Shown: positions 13,001-22,920, counted from the first letter of the stretch. The stretch: DNA of 64,000 bases from Hydractinia symbiolongicarpus (GCF_029227915.1 NC_079878.1:8060001-8124000), one strand, 5' to 3'. The notes: generated by a model not told the origin, from the sequence alone. Numbers and translations: made by a program.

Positions 13001-15779
13001 ACGGGTAACCGACTAGTGTATAAATGAAACTTGTGAATATAAAAAAAAGTGCTTTTTTTAAAAAAAAACATTTTTTGTTTCTTAATTAAAAAAAATAGGT
13101 TATTTTTTTACATTTGGCAGGGATTTAATTTCGTGAACGGTAAATTATGTTAAATTTTGGCGATTATTTATTTTGTCAAATAGTCAGTTATCAAAGTTTC
13201 AGCAGGTATTTAATTTAGCGAATATCGCGGAAATTCGCCAAATTTAATCCTCGCCAAAATTTATCCACTTAGGTCTACTGCAAAGGAAATTAAAAGAATT
13301 GAAAGGAAAATTCAAGAATTTAAACAACGCGGAAGATAATGAGGAGCTATTTTCCTATAAATACAGATATGAAAAGTTGCATAAACATAATGAACTATTT
13401 CGCACGCAACTGGTTTGGAAGTAGAAAACTTTGATATCCTGTTCGAGTTTTGAGATCCAGGAGAAAATTGTATCAATATGAAGTTCTATGACACATCAAA
13501 AAGATTCCCGATCGTCACCTGAAGAACCTCACTTTTTAGACCCAAAAGCCAAAGTTGAGTCCTCATGAGCAACTGTTCTTATATGTCACATGGTTGAAAA
13601 ATGTTTTCACACTTTCTCATGTTTCATGGCTTTTCAATATATTGAAGGCAACAATTTCTAGATATCTCATTAAATTATTTTAAGTCCGGGTTTGCGTCGA
13701 TTTGGCTTGCTTGAGACCAAGGAAATGCAGTTATGCTAGAAAGTTTCAAGAAAACATAACCATCCACTAGATATAAAGATAGAAAGTTGGCCAAGTTACC
13801 TGAAACTATTTTTTTCCGTATAGCCGAACGATCGTTACGAACGAATACTATAAGAACAAATTTAATGGAGACAAACAATATTGAGGGTACTTTTGCCAAC
13901 ACTGCTGCCCTTCACTTCAACGACTTTCCATTTCAACTTCGGCAAGTGGAAAACTATAACAAATTTACAAACTTAGCAAAAAAAAATTTTTTTTTGATAG
14001 GGCAACAGCCAAACTTTCAAGTTGTTCTGATTTTTAATTTATTTATCTGTTTTATCTTAGCCTTTTCTTTATACAGGTTTTTTTTTTCTCACTTAATTGA
14101 CTATGGTAACTTTACTGTACCAAATTTTTTGGTTTAATTATCGGTGCTTTACCTTTTTTTTTCTCAATATACATTTCGTTTAACTCTTGGTTATTTCCTA
14201 TTACGGATAGTAGGTTTTTTGTTTTTTTGTTTTTGTTTTTACGTGACGCTTTAACTTATTCCTTAATTTACATTATCTAGACTTACCAAGCCTTCTTTAG
14301 CTTTGATCAATTATAATGGTTCATTTATCCTAATGCCTTTCAATACGTTTTCACAACTCAAGACCTTATGATTATTTGACTGCTTCGTCTAGGCTCTTTT
14401 GTTCATGCTCAGTTTGTTTTTATTTCTGATTGAATTTATGTTTACGTTTGCACATTTAATATTTACGCATTTCAGCATTAAGAACTATTGTAATTTATGG
14501 ATGCTTGAAATATATGTCGATTATTAATAATAATAAAAATAAAATTTGAAATAATACTTACAAAAAATCTCATTGGTTGGTTAAGTCTGTTGTACCAAGG
14601 CCTCGTACGCGTTTCATCCTCATAGAAAACACTATAGGCCCTGGGATCGAGGTTGAATACACGCTATTTTTAGAAGAATCCAAAAATTCTAACCAGGCTA
14701 GTCATTATTCTTATTTTTTTAATGTTCTTAACAAAAGAACTATTGTTTTTAACCTAAAATCCTAGCATAATACTTTTAAAAAGCATATTCAATGAAAAGA
14801 AAAATCATGTACTTTGCTTGAGGGACACTATCATAGTTTTAAGAACTCTGGGTACTCGGCTACTGAGCTGAATACAGAATTGTTTAAATAAACCTTGTAT
14901 GTTTTTATTTAGACCATGCCTTGGTCAAAATTTTGGTAATTGGGGAAATGACTTTAAAGGGAGTGATTGTTGTCTTTCAAGTTTTTTCCATGAAGCGATC
15001 ATTTGGAAAAAATGGAATGTTTGTTGTATCCGTTTTATCGATTGTGAATGGTAATTTTTTTTTCTCCCATCTACTACCTCTGCCAAAAGCAATCGAGATA
15101 ATGATGCATATACCAACCATGAAATTAGAGGGAAGACGATCAAAACAGAATTGTCGGATTTTATTTCCTTTCGCATGACAAAAGAATCGGAAATCAACAT
15201 TGTACTGGGGTGTGCTAGAGTGGGAATTTGTGTAGTATTGTTTACTGACGGGGGTTTCAACACTTTTTGGCACGGGTTGTGGTATTTAATAACATTTCGG
15301 TTAAAATTTAGCCAGATTAAACATGAGAAACTGTGAATATATTTTGAAAGTTTAACTATTATTTAACTATACAAGAAATAAAAAAATAAAAAAGTAAACG
15401 CCCTGGGCCTTTATTAGAGGATTTACGGTGATTTACCCGACATTACCATGATTTCGAAGCATATTTAATGATGTATATATATATACATTTGCATTTTTTA
15501 AATTATGTAGGAATTTTCGGACTTGCGCTGACCGGACGTTTCATCTCTAAAAGACAACAGTGGCTGGAAGATGCAAAATCAGATGTTATGTACGCGCCAT
15601 ATTACTACATCGGATCAGCGGTAACAACCATCTTGTTGTCGTTAGGAATGCTCCTTTATGGTGTAAAGTGGGATACGGACAGCAACAATAACAATCAAGC
15701 TGTTGTGGAAATGATACAGCTGTATCCTATCCGCGAAGAAGGAGAAGTGATCTCATCTGAGAACGATGTAAATATATGA
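4044..15779 (+). CDS. Claudin/PMP22-like four-transmembrane protein, 3 exons
   Basis: Spliced ORF of about 205 residues from exons 4044-4254, 14913-15050 and 15511-15779. Donors are GTGAGT and GTAATT; both junctions are phase 1 and keep the frame (Q-D and N-G-G). Transmembrane helix 1 covers residues 4-24. The first extracellular loop has W27, then G46-V-F48, C51 and C59, matching the W-GLW-C-C signature of the claudin/PMP22/EMP superfamily. Hydrophobic segments near 72-92, 103-124 and 145-168 give the other three helices, and a hydrophilic, acidic C-terminal tail follows. Length fits claudins (about 200-230). Such proteins act at cell junctions or the plasma membrane; this one's exact role is not known. 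The start is the first ATG in frame; reading further upstream gives only a non-ATG extension. Intron 1 is about 10.7 kb and full of repeats. Exons 1 and 2 could belong to different transcripts, but phase and topology argue for one gene. Confidence 0.72.
5275..5545 (+). repeat. Two tandem units of the ACTAGT / CCGTGGAT dispersed repeat
   Basis: Unit 1 (about 5275-5398) and unit 2 (about 5399-5545) each contain TGTCTGTCYG near the start, then GACGGGCGACCCCGTGG or a close variant, and end near AACGRCTAG. Same family as 3036-3185, 12895-13015 and 22772-22920. Confidence 0.75.
5792..6500. mobile_element. Probable MITE with TTTTTTTTACAAGAAACAT ends and nested CCAACATGTTGG repeats
   Basis: The left end TTTTTTTTACAAGAAACAT (5792-5810) is matched by its reverse complement at about 6483-6500. 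Inside, 5852-6062 is bounded by GCGCAAACC-like inverted ends and contains many CCAACATGTTGGCC palindromes, which also create a spurious minus-strand ORF. No target duplication was resolved, so the boundaries are provisional. Confidence 0.5.
6501..7258. other. Intron DNA without recognised feature
   Basis: Within intron 1 of the claudin-like gene. The 71-codon ORF at 7001-7216 shows no known domain and I do not call it a gene. Confidence 0.4.
7261..7710. repeat. 10-bp minisatellite, about 45 units
   Basis: Unit GAYCTACAAC repeats in exact 10-base register from 7261 to 7710, with point variants (GATTTACAAC, CACCTACAAC, GACCTAAAAC). The two main variants, GATCTACAAC and GACCTACAAC, are interspersed, which suggests repeated unit-level expansion. 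The 132-codon ORF across it is a by-product. Confidence 0.95.
7790..8170. repeat. Degenerate tandem region with GATGGGACA motifs
   Basis: Phrases such as GGCCCATCTATTGACAGG, GCCTAACTATTGACG and TCATAAGATGGGACAGGCC recur at roughly 60-70 base spacing. This looks like an old, diverged tandem array next to the 10-bp minisatellite. Confidence 0.4.
8784..8862. repeat. Short inverted repeat CAACCTCGTCCCC .. GGGACAAGGTTG
   Basis: Ends CAACCTCGTCCCC and TGGGACAAGGTTG face each other over about 80 bases. Single ends of the same type, TAGGGACAAGGTTG, occur near 3928 and 21096. It is likely a very short MITE of a type I recall as common in cnidarian genomes. Confidence 0.5.
9367..9552 (+). repeat. Left terminal inverted repeat with subterminal GCGCGAGAAT motifs
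   Basis: After the 30-base end, the motif TGCGCGAGAAT or close variants (TGTGCGAGAATT, TATGCGAGAATT) occurs about seven times at 20-25 base spacing. Such arrays commonly bind transposase. The same array is present inverted at the right end. Confidence 0.85.
9690..10525 (+). pseudogene. IS3-like integrase-core (DDE) transposase, split by one intron and truncated
   Basis: Exon 1 (9690-9957) encodes a helix-turn-helix region ending M-G-L-R-R-R. The intron 9958-10065 is GT-AG, phase 1, and restores G-Y-R-K-L-W, an IS3 OrfB-like motif. Exon 2 carries W-H-L-D-G-H-D (first catalytic Asp), I-D-G-F-S-R-R and R-S-D-D-G-T-E-N (second Asp). At about 10500 a one-base loss shifts the frame. The shifted frame still shows G-S-S-P-N-N-Q, the start of the box that should hold the catalytic Glu, and then homology stops. 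The third catalytic residue is therefore missing. It faces the HECT gene tail-to-tail. Confidence 0.8.
10556..12020 (-). pseudogene. HECT-type E3 ubiquitin ligase-like cargo gene (G2E3-like), frameshifted and truncated
   Basis: The start region (from 12020, M-N-S-T-T-A-P) contains a Glu/Lys-rich coiled stretch. The frame changes at an A8 run (about 11709-11717), and the open frame continues to 10556. Near the middle are paired cysteines C-D-T-C and C-I-R-C. The C-terminal part has the HECT N-lobe signature G-V-D-T-G-G-P-T-R-E-L with a preceding G-K-E-A-G. The HECT domain ends about 90 residues later at a stop, so the C-lobe with the catalytic Cys is absent. HECT ligases transfer ubiquitin via that Cys, so this product could not. 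G2E3-like genes are known as passengers in animal transposons. A second exon boundary instead of a frameshift at the A8 run is possible. Confidence 0.78.
12110..12254 (-). repeat. Right terminal inverted repeat with subterminal CTCGCGCA motifs
   Basis: Mirror of the left end. ATTCTCGCGCA motifs recur about six times and the sequence ends CCATCGTA next to the ATTCCT duplication. The outer ~95 bases match the left end closely; inner spacing differs. Confidence 0.85.
12668..13271. mobile_element. MITE with TTTTGGCGAGGATT-type inverted ends
   Basis: The left end TAAGTGGATAGATTTTGGCG and the right end, whose reverse complement is TAAGTGGATAAATTTTGGCG, face each other about 600 bases apart. Subterminal WTTTGGCGAAK motifs recur on both sides, and those on the left create short overlapping ORFs. 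The target duplication could not be fixed because the ends are self-similar. A unit of the CCGTGGAT family (12895-13015) is nested inside. Confidence 0.7.
12895..13015 (+). repeat. ACTAGT / CCGTGGAT dispersed repeat unit
   Basis: Contains TTGTCTGTCTGCCGCGAGAA, GGACGGGCGACCCCGTGGAT and TTCCACGGGTAACCGACTAG. Nested inside the MITE at 12668-13271. Confidence 0.75.
13675..14548 (+). mobile_element. 5'-truncated LINE (CR1/L2-like) 3' end
   Basis: The ORF 13787-14137 includes R-T-N-L-M-E-T-N followed by N-D-F-P-F-Q-L-R and V-E-N-Y-N-K-F-T-N-L, matching the usual non-LTR reverse-transcriptase C-terminus (RTN.., N-x-L-P, LR.., FK). A pyrimidine-rich untranslated tail follows, ending in TAATAATAATAAAAATAAAA (about 14526-14545). 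It sits in intron 1 of the claudin-like gene. The 5' boundary is uncertain. Confidence 0.5.
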
Positions 15780-17075
15780 TCAAAAGGAAAACTTTTTATC
15801 TTTTAAATGCTTCTCCCTGCCTAAAAATGCATTTCGTTCTTTTTATCATAAAGTTAACAAGTGCGTTCGTGATAATAACGAATTAAAACGAACCAGAAGA
15901 TTGCGGTCATGCGTACATTTTCGTTTTAAAAGAAAAGCATAAAACCCCTTTTTTATCGTCAAATATACCAGATAAGGACACTTAACAAGATCATTCCAAG
16001 GATACTTGGTTGGTTCTTCAAATATTTCACTCTGCCTCGCGAGTTAGGTATTTGTCAAAACCCCCATGGTAAACTACTTAAATTAGAAAATGGTATAACC
16101 AATTACTAATACCAATAAGAGCTTTACTAAATGAGGTAAAAGGGTGTGTTTATATTCAAAAACATGTTTTGAGGGATAAGTTGTTAATTGTATGACAAGC
16201 ACAAATATGGTAGCGTATGAATGACAAAACGAAATAAGATGACGCATGCATAAATATTCTGTTTTGTAGAAAGAAGCATGTTTCAACACAACCATCAATT
16301 CCTTGTGTTTGCAATAAGAAATACAGCTTTAAAAAAGTGAGAATGAGACTTTATTTACTTCCAACTGAAATATTTAAAAATTAACAACGTTTGTTTGCAT
16401 TACCTAACCTCGTCCACCGCCGCAAAAACGACGGGTTGGACGGGTGTGTTCCGAAGCCCCCCTTATAATATTATATGTCTATAACTTACGCACTTCCCTC
16501 AAGTTGTTGTGAACCTGGTAGATGGTTTTCGTAATTTTGGTTTTTGTTCAGAGGAGAATTGTGAGGGAGTTTACAGCCTCGAGGTATTTAGTGAAAATAA
16601 TGGCCTGGGTACATTCCAAAGATTCTTGACTTTGGCTGATTCTAAGGCCGAAAATTCTTATAAGCTATATTCAGTAAGATGCGTAAATATCTTTTACGCT
16701 CGGTGATGCAAAACTGGATAAATAATAGAAACACCATAACAAATTTATGAGAATGTGATTAAATTAGGCGGTTGTCTAGTGCAATACATTTACAGCATTA
16801 AAAAGGACGCCTAAAGAGAAGCACGTTAAAAAAACAAGTATTGTGAAACATTGTTAAAAAAACAAACATTGGTCCAATGTGAAACATTGGACCAGAATAA
16901 GCGAAAACAAAACAAAAAAATACAATAAAGAAAAGTTATATCTGTATTTTTAAATCATAAAACAACAACAAATACTATGTACATATACAAACAAAAAGTT
17001 TTACGGTTCACCCAATTAAAATAGTTCGCGGGGAAAATCTTTGGCGAGAAAGAGAAAGTGAAAACAAGGTGAAGT
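15780..17075. other. Intergenic, nothing assigned
   Basis: A 65-codon ORF (16509-16706) contains several Cys but no recognised domain, and its start lacks support. The rest is AT-rich. Confidence 0.4.
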
Positions 17076-17079
17076 CTAA

Positions 17080-17232
17080 TTTTTTTCTATAATATCTTTG
17101 GTGACCTTTCCTTTTCTATTTTCTAAGACATTTCGCCAGAACTTCCCTCTTGTTCTTTGCCTTCTGGTATTTCCTAAGATCTCTTCGTTTTGAGGCTTAT
17201 AGTCCAGGAGTAACTGGTTGTATCTTTCCATC
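17080..17232 (-). other. Short open stretch of unknown origin (51 codons)
   Basis: The minus strand reads M-E-R-Y-N-Q-L-L-L-D-Y and then K-F-W-R-N-V-L-E-N-R-K-G-K to a stop. It is hydrophilic and codon-like, immediately upstream of the pogo-like relic and in the opposite orientation. It could be an exon or element fragment; I do not recognise it. Confidence 0.25.
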
Positions 17233-17267
17233 AGCAGTAAATTAACACAGATTCTAGGAATTGATGT

Positions 17268-18450
17268 GGTCAGTTTACAAGCGATCTCCTTACCTCTTAT
17301 ACCAATGGAGAACGCCTATATTACTCGCTAATGAATTGTGCTCTAAGTGGCATCTTTCAAAATAGCTATTCTAAAATACGGTATCAAAACGGGAAGACAG
17401 TTTATGTTAGGAAACGATCTAGATTGAAAAGTTCACAAAATACCTGCTAGCTGCAATTAATCGAGAAACTGTCGTCTCGTGGGCCAGCGCTTTTTTAGCA
17501 CCAAAAGGAATTTTTAAAAAGGGGCTTCATGCAGCTGGGAACATCGGCCTTAATTCATCCCGTTGTGAAAAAGTTTATTTTTACGTATGAGGTTCATAAC
17601 AGAAAGATTTACTTTAACCAAAATAGATATCCCAGAGAAAGCTCGTAAATAAATCGAGTATCAATGAAATCATGAAATTAATTCATAAATTGAACGGTCC
17701 CGCATTCTAATTTCCCTTGTAATCAACTTACACCAAACATCCCCGCTTTTGGCCCTAGGGAGAAAGCAAACAATGGCACGCAAAGGGAGCTCAAATGTCA
17801 CCATTTCCCGAGCCAATGACAAAAGCAGAATAGCAGGATCATTTGCAACAACAGTTTTATTGCAGTATTTGCCGATACTATTAATTTACAGAGGAAAAAA
17901 TAACCAGAGTCTTCGTAAATTCAAACTCCCAGATTTTTTCTCTCTTATTGTGAATGAAAAGCACTACTCAAGTACGGGCAATTCACTTACGCTTTCAAAC
18001 AATATCAATGTAACATCCAGTTAGATAGTTAATCAGTATTTCCGCAGACCCGTACGCATTAGTGATAAAAAATGTCTTTACACGCCAAATGACAAGTAAA
18101 GTAGTGAATCTCCTTCGAGACAAACAAATTTTGCTCACAAACGTACCACCAAACATGACAAAAATCTACCAATGACTTGAAAGTTCAATAATTGGTGATC
18201 AGAACAAGTAAGTCCATAACTACATAGATACTAAATTGCGTTTATCATTGTTTAAACCTTTACATGCAATCTGGATGGTTGAAATATACAACCACAAGAC
18301 AGAAAATGGAAAGAGTATTATCGATAGTGAGTGTACGTTATCAGGGATAATTGATGCTATTCCTTTAGGTTTAAAAGCATTACGCTTAATCGACCCGTTC
18401 AAGGATGTTACACCAATGTTGGTAAATCCAGTTAAAAGTCTTGTTTAAAA
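17268..18450 (+). pseudogene. Pogo/jerky-like DDE_1 transposase relic, copy 1
   Basis: Successive broken frames read E-T-V-V-S-W-A-S-A-F (about 17465), then a DDE_1 core: R-K-G-S-S-N-V-T-I-S-R, F-A-T-T, L-P-I-L-L-I-Y-R-G-K, and a degenerate form of the S-x-N-H-W-S box (17774-18024). The C-terminal block I-D-T-K-L-R-L-S-L-F-K-P-L-H-A and Y-N-H..N-G-K-S-I-I follows (18228-18445). Stops and shifts throughout show it is dead. A second copy with the same lesions in outline lies at 45234-46460. Confidence 0.65.
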
Positions 18451-19655
18451 TCATATAATGAATAAAATGATGAAAATATTTGGGAACCACCGGGTGATGA
18501 CTTATATTATTTCGATCTTACCGATGAAATTGAAGTCGAAAAACGATCAATTTAAACATGAATTTCTGACTGTACTACACTTGTTTTCTTTTACTACACT
18601 TATGTAAATTTCTTGTATTTTATTCAAGAGCAAGAATAGTGTGAAAGCACACGTTTATCACAATTCGTTAAAATTTTACAGTCTATTAATCTATTACAAT
18701 AACTTTTGTCTATTTCTTCCTCTTTGCCATGTTAAACATTACTCTAATATATTTATTTCCTCCAGTACTTGTACTTCTATATTACACTAAAACAGGTGCA
18801 GTGACATCGACCCAATGTTAGGTGTAATGCCGTTACCCATGTTACGGTAGAAGAATTGAATTGCAATGTGGTAGAGAAATTCCGCGGTACATTGGTTAAG
18901 CTGGAGAAACGGATGAAGAAATTGATTCTTAGTGAGAAGTTAAAGAAAATTCTGTATTTTTTTACTTTACACAAAGCAAAATAAATTATAAAAACTTAAC
19001 AAAAAATCTTATCTTTTGCCCATTCGCAAAAATAACCTTTTTCTTCGATTCGCGAAAGGTTTTACCGCAAAAGTTTATTCCTAAAATTTCTTGTTTTGCT
19101 GATACTTGAAAGTTTCTGCTGTTAAAGTAACAATTGCCAACCTATACCACAGGGCTGCCTATTTCTGTCCGGGGTCAAAGTTGTCACAACACAATTGCCA
19201 ATGAATCCTTTCACAATATAACAACATAAAATAATTTCCCTAAAATTGTTGTACACTTCGTTATTAAGAACATGAAAATAGACATAGAAAATAGACACGC
19301 ATAATGCTTGGTCAATTATATAAATAGGAGAAGCTTTTCATCCAAACGCTTGACACCCTCCCTAAATAAGGACCTTAAAAGCCCTAAAAAAACTTAATCG
19401 TTTTGACTTTTATATGTAATTTGCCTTTGGTAACAATCTTAATTAAGTTAAGATCTTTAATAAATTTTATTCTACGTTTTATTATCCTGGATCGTCTAAG
19501 AACGAAATATAAATTGAAAATTCGTTTGTTCTTTATTTAAGAAATGTTATTTAGGTAAAAGATAATAACCACATACCTTTTTGTTATAAATATACTTTAC
19601 TTATATATGTTATATATACTTTATGTGCCGGCATTTAAAGTGGCTGCTTAATCAA
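18451..19655. repeat. Spacer sequence shared with the gene cluster at 46-47 kb
   Basis: The part from about 19187 (CACAATTGCCAATGAATC, then GGTCAATTATATAAATAGGA) to about 19650 matches 46550-47005 and 39870-40270. Homology follows directly from the adjacent pogo relic, so relic and spacer were copied together. Confidence 0.65.
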
Positions 19656-19789
19656 ACCATGACGACCCTATTCTGACCGCACTTAATGTATACATTCCGA
19701 ACACAGGCCCACATTGATAACAGTGTTTCCAACACTGAAGTGGTTACATCCTGTAATCAATATAGAAAGTGTTGCGGAGAGGTTGCCAA

Positions 19790-20012
19790 GGCAAAGCACG
19801 GCAAGGAAAGGGCACGGCAAAGGCAGGCAAGGAAACAGGAAGAGGAATCAGCAAGGCAGGGGTAGGCATGGCATAGAGGCACAGGCAAGGGCATAGAAGC
19901 CAGGCACCAGAAAAGGCATAGGAAGGGTAGGCAAAGGCAGGCAAGGAAACAGGAAGAGGAATCAGCAAGGCAGGGTTAGGCAAGGCAAGGGAACGGCAAG
20001 GCAGGGGCAGGC
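19790..20012 (+). repeat. GGCAAGGCA minisatellite, left arm
   Basis: Variants of GGCAAGG, AGGCACGGCAAGG and GGAAACAGGAAGAGGAATCA repeat. A block of about 70 bases (AGGCAAGGAAACAGGAAGAG onward) occurs twice, near 19831 and 19939. It is strikingly GC-rich against its AT-rich surroundings. Confidence 0.8.
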
Positions 20013-20399
20013 ACCTTAATAGAGAATCCCCCTACAACTCAAAGATTCGTATACTCGATATATCTAAGATATGTATCATATTAATCCAGGAGTATAGAAA
20101 ATATTGAGATGCAAATATTTCAAATTCAGTAGCTCAAACAAAGCTCTCAAATTTATATCCGGTCAATATATATACAGTGAATCATGTTAGCAGAATTATG
20201 TGCCAATACAAATATTTAAACAATCGGTCATAACGCCAAAAAAACTATCAATTTTTAATAAATCTGAGATTAAAAGTTAACTTGGTTCCAATGACAACAA
20301 CATTAAAAAGTCAAGATATAGAAATAATTAGAGAAGTCCACGAAAAAGGCGAAACATTTACCTGGTTGTTGTAAGTGCAAGATAATTATGTTTTTCCTA

Positions 20400-20467
20400 G
20401 CCCTGTCCAGGATTTGAACCTGGATCTCTCATTTGCATGAGTGTCATAGCCATTAGACCAACAGGGC
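20400..20467 (-). tRNA. tRNA-like sequence with shortened anticodon loop (probable pseudo-tRNA)
   Basis: The minus strand folds as a cloverleaf: 7-bp acceptor GCCCTGT/ACAGGGC, a D-arm beginning GTCTAATGGCTA, and a perfect T-arm CCAGG-TTCAAAT-CCTGG that also forms a good B box. The anticodon stem CTCAT/ATGAG closes only a 4-base loop (GCAA) instead of 7, so total length is 68 rather than about 72. The amino acid cannot be assigned. Either a few bases were lost or it is a tRNA-derived SINE head. Confidence 0.55.
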
Positions 20468-20565
20468 ATGATTATATAAATATGAAAAACTTTACATGTG
20501 CATCTTATATATGCTCACAGTCTTTTTACTAAAAAATATGGCACCTAGTTTGGTATATTTAGCAC

Positions 20566-20949
20566 GAGGGTGCCGATAAGCCGCATACGCCGTAAAAAGT
20601 GCGGGCGTTTTCGGGCGAGTTCGGCTTTTTGAAAAAAGGTCGGGTATTTGCCTGAAAAAACCCGCATAGTCCCGAACAATGCCCGAAAAAAAAAGATTCA
20701 CCACAAATGACTCTCGAAGAATTATTTAAAAAAGTATAAAAATTAAAATGAACTAACTATGTGATAGCGAAGTTCTTAAAAGAACTGTTTTTTATGATTT
20801 GTGATAAGATTTACTTGATAAATAACTTATATATAAACTTTATTAACTCCTTTCTCTTCAAACGCATTCTTTTAACCGTCAATTTAATTCGAAAAGTCGC
20901 CCAAACTCGCCCGTATATATGCGAGCGTTTGCGGCTTATCGGCACCCTC
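20566..20949. mobile_element. MITE with GAGGGTGCCGATAAGCCGCA ends
   Basis: GAGGGTGCCGATAAGCCGCA at 20566 is mirrored by TGCGGCTTATCGGCACCCTC ending at 20949. Subterminal CGGGCGAGTT-type GC-rich motifs appear on both sides and the middle is AT-rich and non-coding. The flanks ..ATTTAGCAC and TTTATTTAGC.. share TTTAGC, but a clean duplication is not proven. Confidence 0.7.
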
Positions 20950-21561
20950 TTTATTTAGCTAGAAAATCTGAGCCACTAAATTATGTTTTATGCTTTAGTT
21001 AGGGAGCTTTTTAGGGGTGTGAATGACCTAAAAGTGAAAAATAGTGATAGCTCTACATAACCTTCCATTTTCACTATATTTTTCAAAATAAATACTAGGG
21101 ACAAGGTTGCAAAAAACACATTATGGAGGTTGCATTTATTCTTTTATTTATAAAAAAAGTCCAGGCTCTTCTGCTAAAACGAATATATGTCTATACCAAT
21201 GTTCTTTCGCTGATTTGGCTAAACTTTTGGTTCTTAGTTTTTTGTCTAAAATTGTTAGAACCAACATATTTTGTGGATAATTGTAGATATTTGATGGTAC
21301 TTTCCTAATCAGAGCAAAATTAACTCATTGTGCAGTATGTGTATGACTAGAAAATATATCTTAAGGATCATTTAAATCTAGCTACATAGCTAATTTTATG
21401 CCGGCCAAGTAGCCAGTTTTATGTCAGATAAGTAGCTAGTGAGAAAAACAGCTTTGTGCTGGTTAACTACCTAGTTTATGCTGCTAGCTAGCCAATTTGG
21501 TAGTGTTATACCAGCTTATTTTGCCACATATGTTGGTAGTTATTTGCTAGTTAGGTGTGGG

Positions 21562-22174
21562 TGAGAAGAGGTTCATTACATGTAAAAAATAGTGATATAC
21601 TAGCTAGCTATTCATACTTCCCTCTTTCGTTTTCTTGAAAATATCAGTTCGTCCGCTTGGCACCATCTTTAAAAAACAACAAACACTCCATCGCTTTGCT
21701 CCTTGATAAACACGTTGTCTCGCTTACTATAAACTGTACTAAAGAATGACCACATTAAATTGCTGGATTACTGTGATTTTTTGCGGAGAGAAGCGGAGGG
21801 CGCGTCAGCGCCCGGAGCGTAGCGGAGCCCATTTCCTCATTAAATAAGCCAAATATAAGGGACGGAGGAGAGTGTATAGGATTTCCGCCCCCACTATACA
21901 TCAAAATCATTGAATTTTCGTGCCACTTTTTTTTTGGACTGGGTTGCCCAGTACTTTAATCCGGTCATTCTCTTATATAATTGCTAAATTAAGCGAGACA
22001 AGGTGTTTTTTTATTGACACAACGAGGGAGTGCTTTTGTTTATTTAAAGATGGCCTAGCGTAATTTGTATATTGTATATATATATAAGGTCATTTTCAAG
22101 AAACGAAGAAAGGGTATGTTTAGCTAGCTAGTATATCACTATTTTTTTTTTACATGTAATGAACCCCTTCTTAG
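21562..22174. mobile_element. Foldback MITE with GGTTCATTACATGTAAAA ends and TAGCTAGC motifs
   Basis: About 80-base arms, left 21562-21650 and right 22088-22174, are reverse complements through GTTCATTACATG, AATAGTGATATACTAGCTAG and CTTTCGTTTTCTTGAAAAT. The internal block 21781-21920 (TTGCGGAGAGAAGCGGAGGG onward) recurs inverted at 23330-23450. The surrounding 21.4-22.4 kb and 24.48-24.8 kb are enriched for CTAGCTAGC. Confidence 0.7.
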
Positions 22175-22434
22175 CCTTAGATAGGATATAGTGTATAGCT
22201 AGCTAACTTTAAAAGAGTAATAGCTAGCTAGCATAAAAAGAGCAACAAGTGCCTTTATATAGCTAGCAAAAAGACTAGCATAAAATTAACCACTTAGCTG
22301 GGATAAAACTACCAATATAGCTATACATGTACTACACAATAATTATATTTTGTCCCATCACATAGCTTGTTTCTAGCTACAATTGTGCACAAAATTGTTG
22401 GCCCTGACAATTTTATATATCAAAAACCAAAAAG

Positions 22435-22467
22435 TTTAGATAGATAGATAGATATAGATAGATAGAT
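22435..22467. repeat. (GATA)n microsatellite
   Basis: TAGATAGATAGATAGATATA followed by more GATA units, 33 bases. Confidence 0.9.
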
Positions 22468-22499
22468 GTGCATATTTTACATGACTAGCCTCACAAATA

Positions 22500-22770
22500 T
22501 CGAGGGATATACCCTGTCTATTATTTCCAGGAGGGGCCATGGCTTGATGGAGAGTCCTAGAGTATTTAATGCTCATTTTGAGCTACGCAGACCCAATTAG
22601 GGCCCGCGCTCTACTAGACAACTCCCTGCAACATCCAACGGCCCACACACAGTGTGCCATCTTCCCAATTTCCCTCACATGGCTTGGGTTAACCCGGGGG
22701 TATGGTAACATTCACTCGCCCATGTTGAATCGCCGTCAAGAGGAATCGAACCCCGGTCTCCCGCACAGTG
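22500..22770 (-). mobile_element. Probable tRNA-derived SINE
   Basis: The minus strand starts CTGTGCGGGAGACCGGGGTT and contains GGGGTTCGATTCC, a good RNA polymerase III B box. A GC-rich body follows (CATGGGCGAGTGAATG, CCCGGGTTAACCCAAGCC). The A box is missing or cut off by the adjoining CCGTGGAT-family repeat. The ORFs on both strands are not supported as genes. Confidence 0.45.
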
Positions 22771-22771
22771 A

Positions 22772-22920
22772 TATATAAAGGACGGGCGACCCCGTGGATT
22801 TTTCCACGGGCTAACGACTAGTCTCTTTTTAATAATAGCAGTATTCTGTCTGTCTCTACGCAAGATGGTAACCACAGTAGCATGACATGAAATGCAGTAT
22901 ATAGCTAAAGGACGGGTAAA
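22772..22920 (+). repeat. ACTAGT / CCGTGGAT dispersed repeat unit
   Basis: AAGGACGGGCGACCCCGTGG, TTTTTCCACGGGCTAACGAC and TAGT, followed by the start of a second unit (CTGTCTGTCTCTACGCAAGA) that decays at AAAGGACGGGTAAACT. Confidence 0.75.

Larger units (their letters stand above)
12361..13420 (+). pseudogene. THAP-domain remnant interrupted by a MITE
   Basis: The stretch 12394-12510 reads N-F-H-I-E-D, a stop, then F-K-T-E-A-F-R-V-S-L and A-V-P-S-I-F. A-V-P-x-I-F is the conserved C-terminal motif of THAP zinc fingers (P-element-type transposases and host proteins). A Ser-rich stretch follows to about 12664. After the MITE at 12668-13271 the reading resumes with S-T-A-K-E-I-K-R-I-E-R-K, a probable coiled coil, and ends in stops by 13340. 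No catalytic region was found. Confidence 0.45.
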
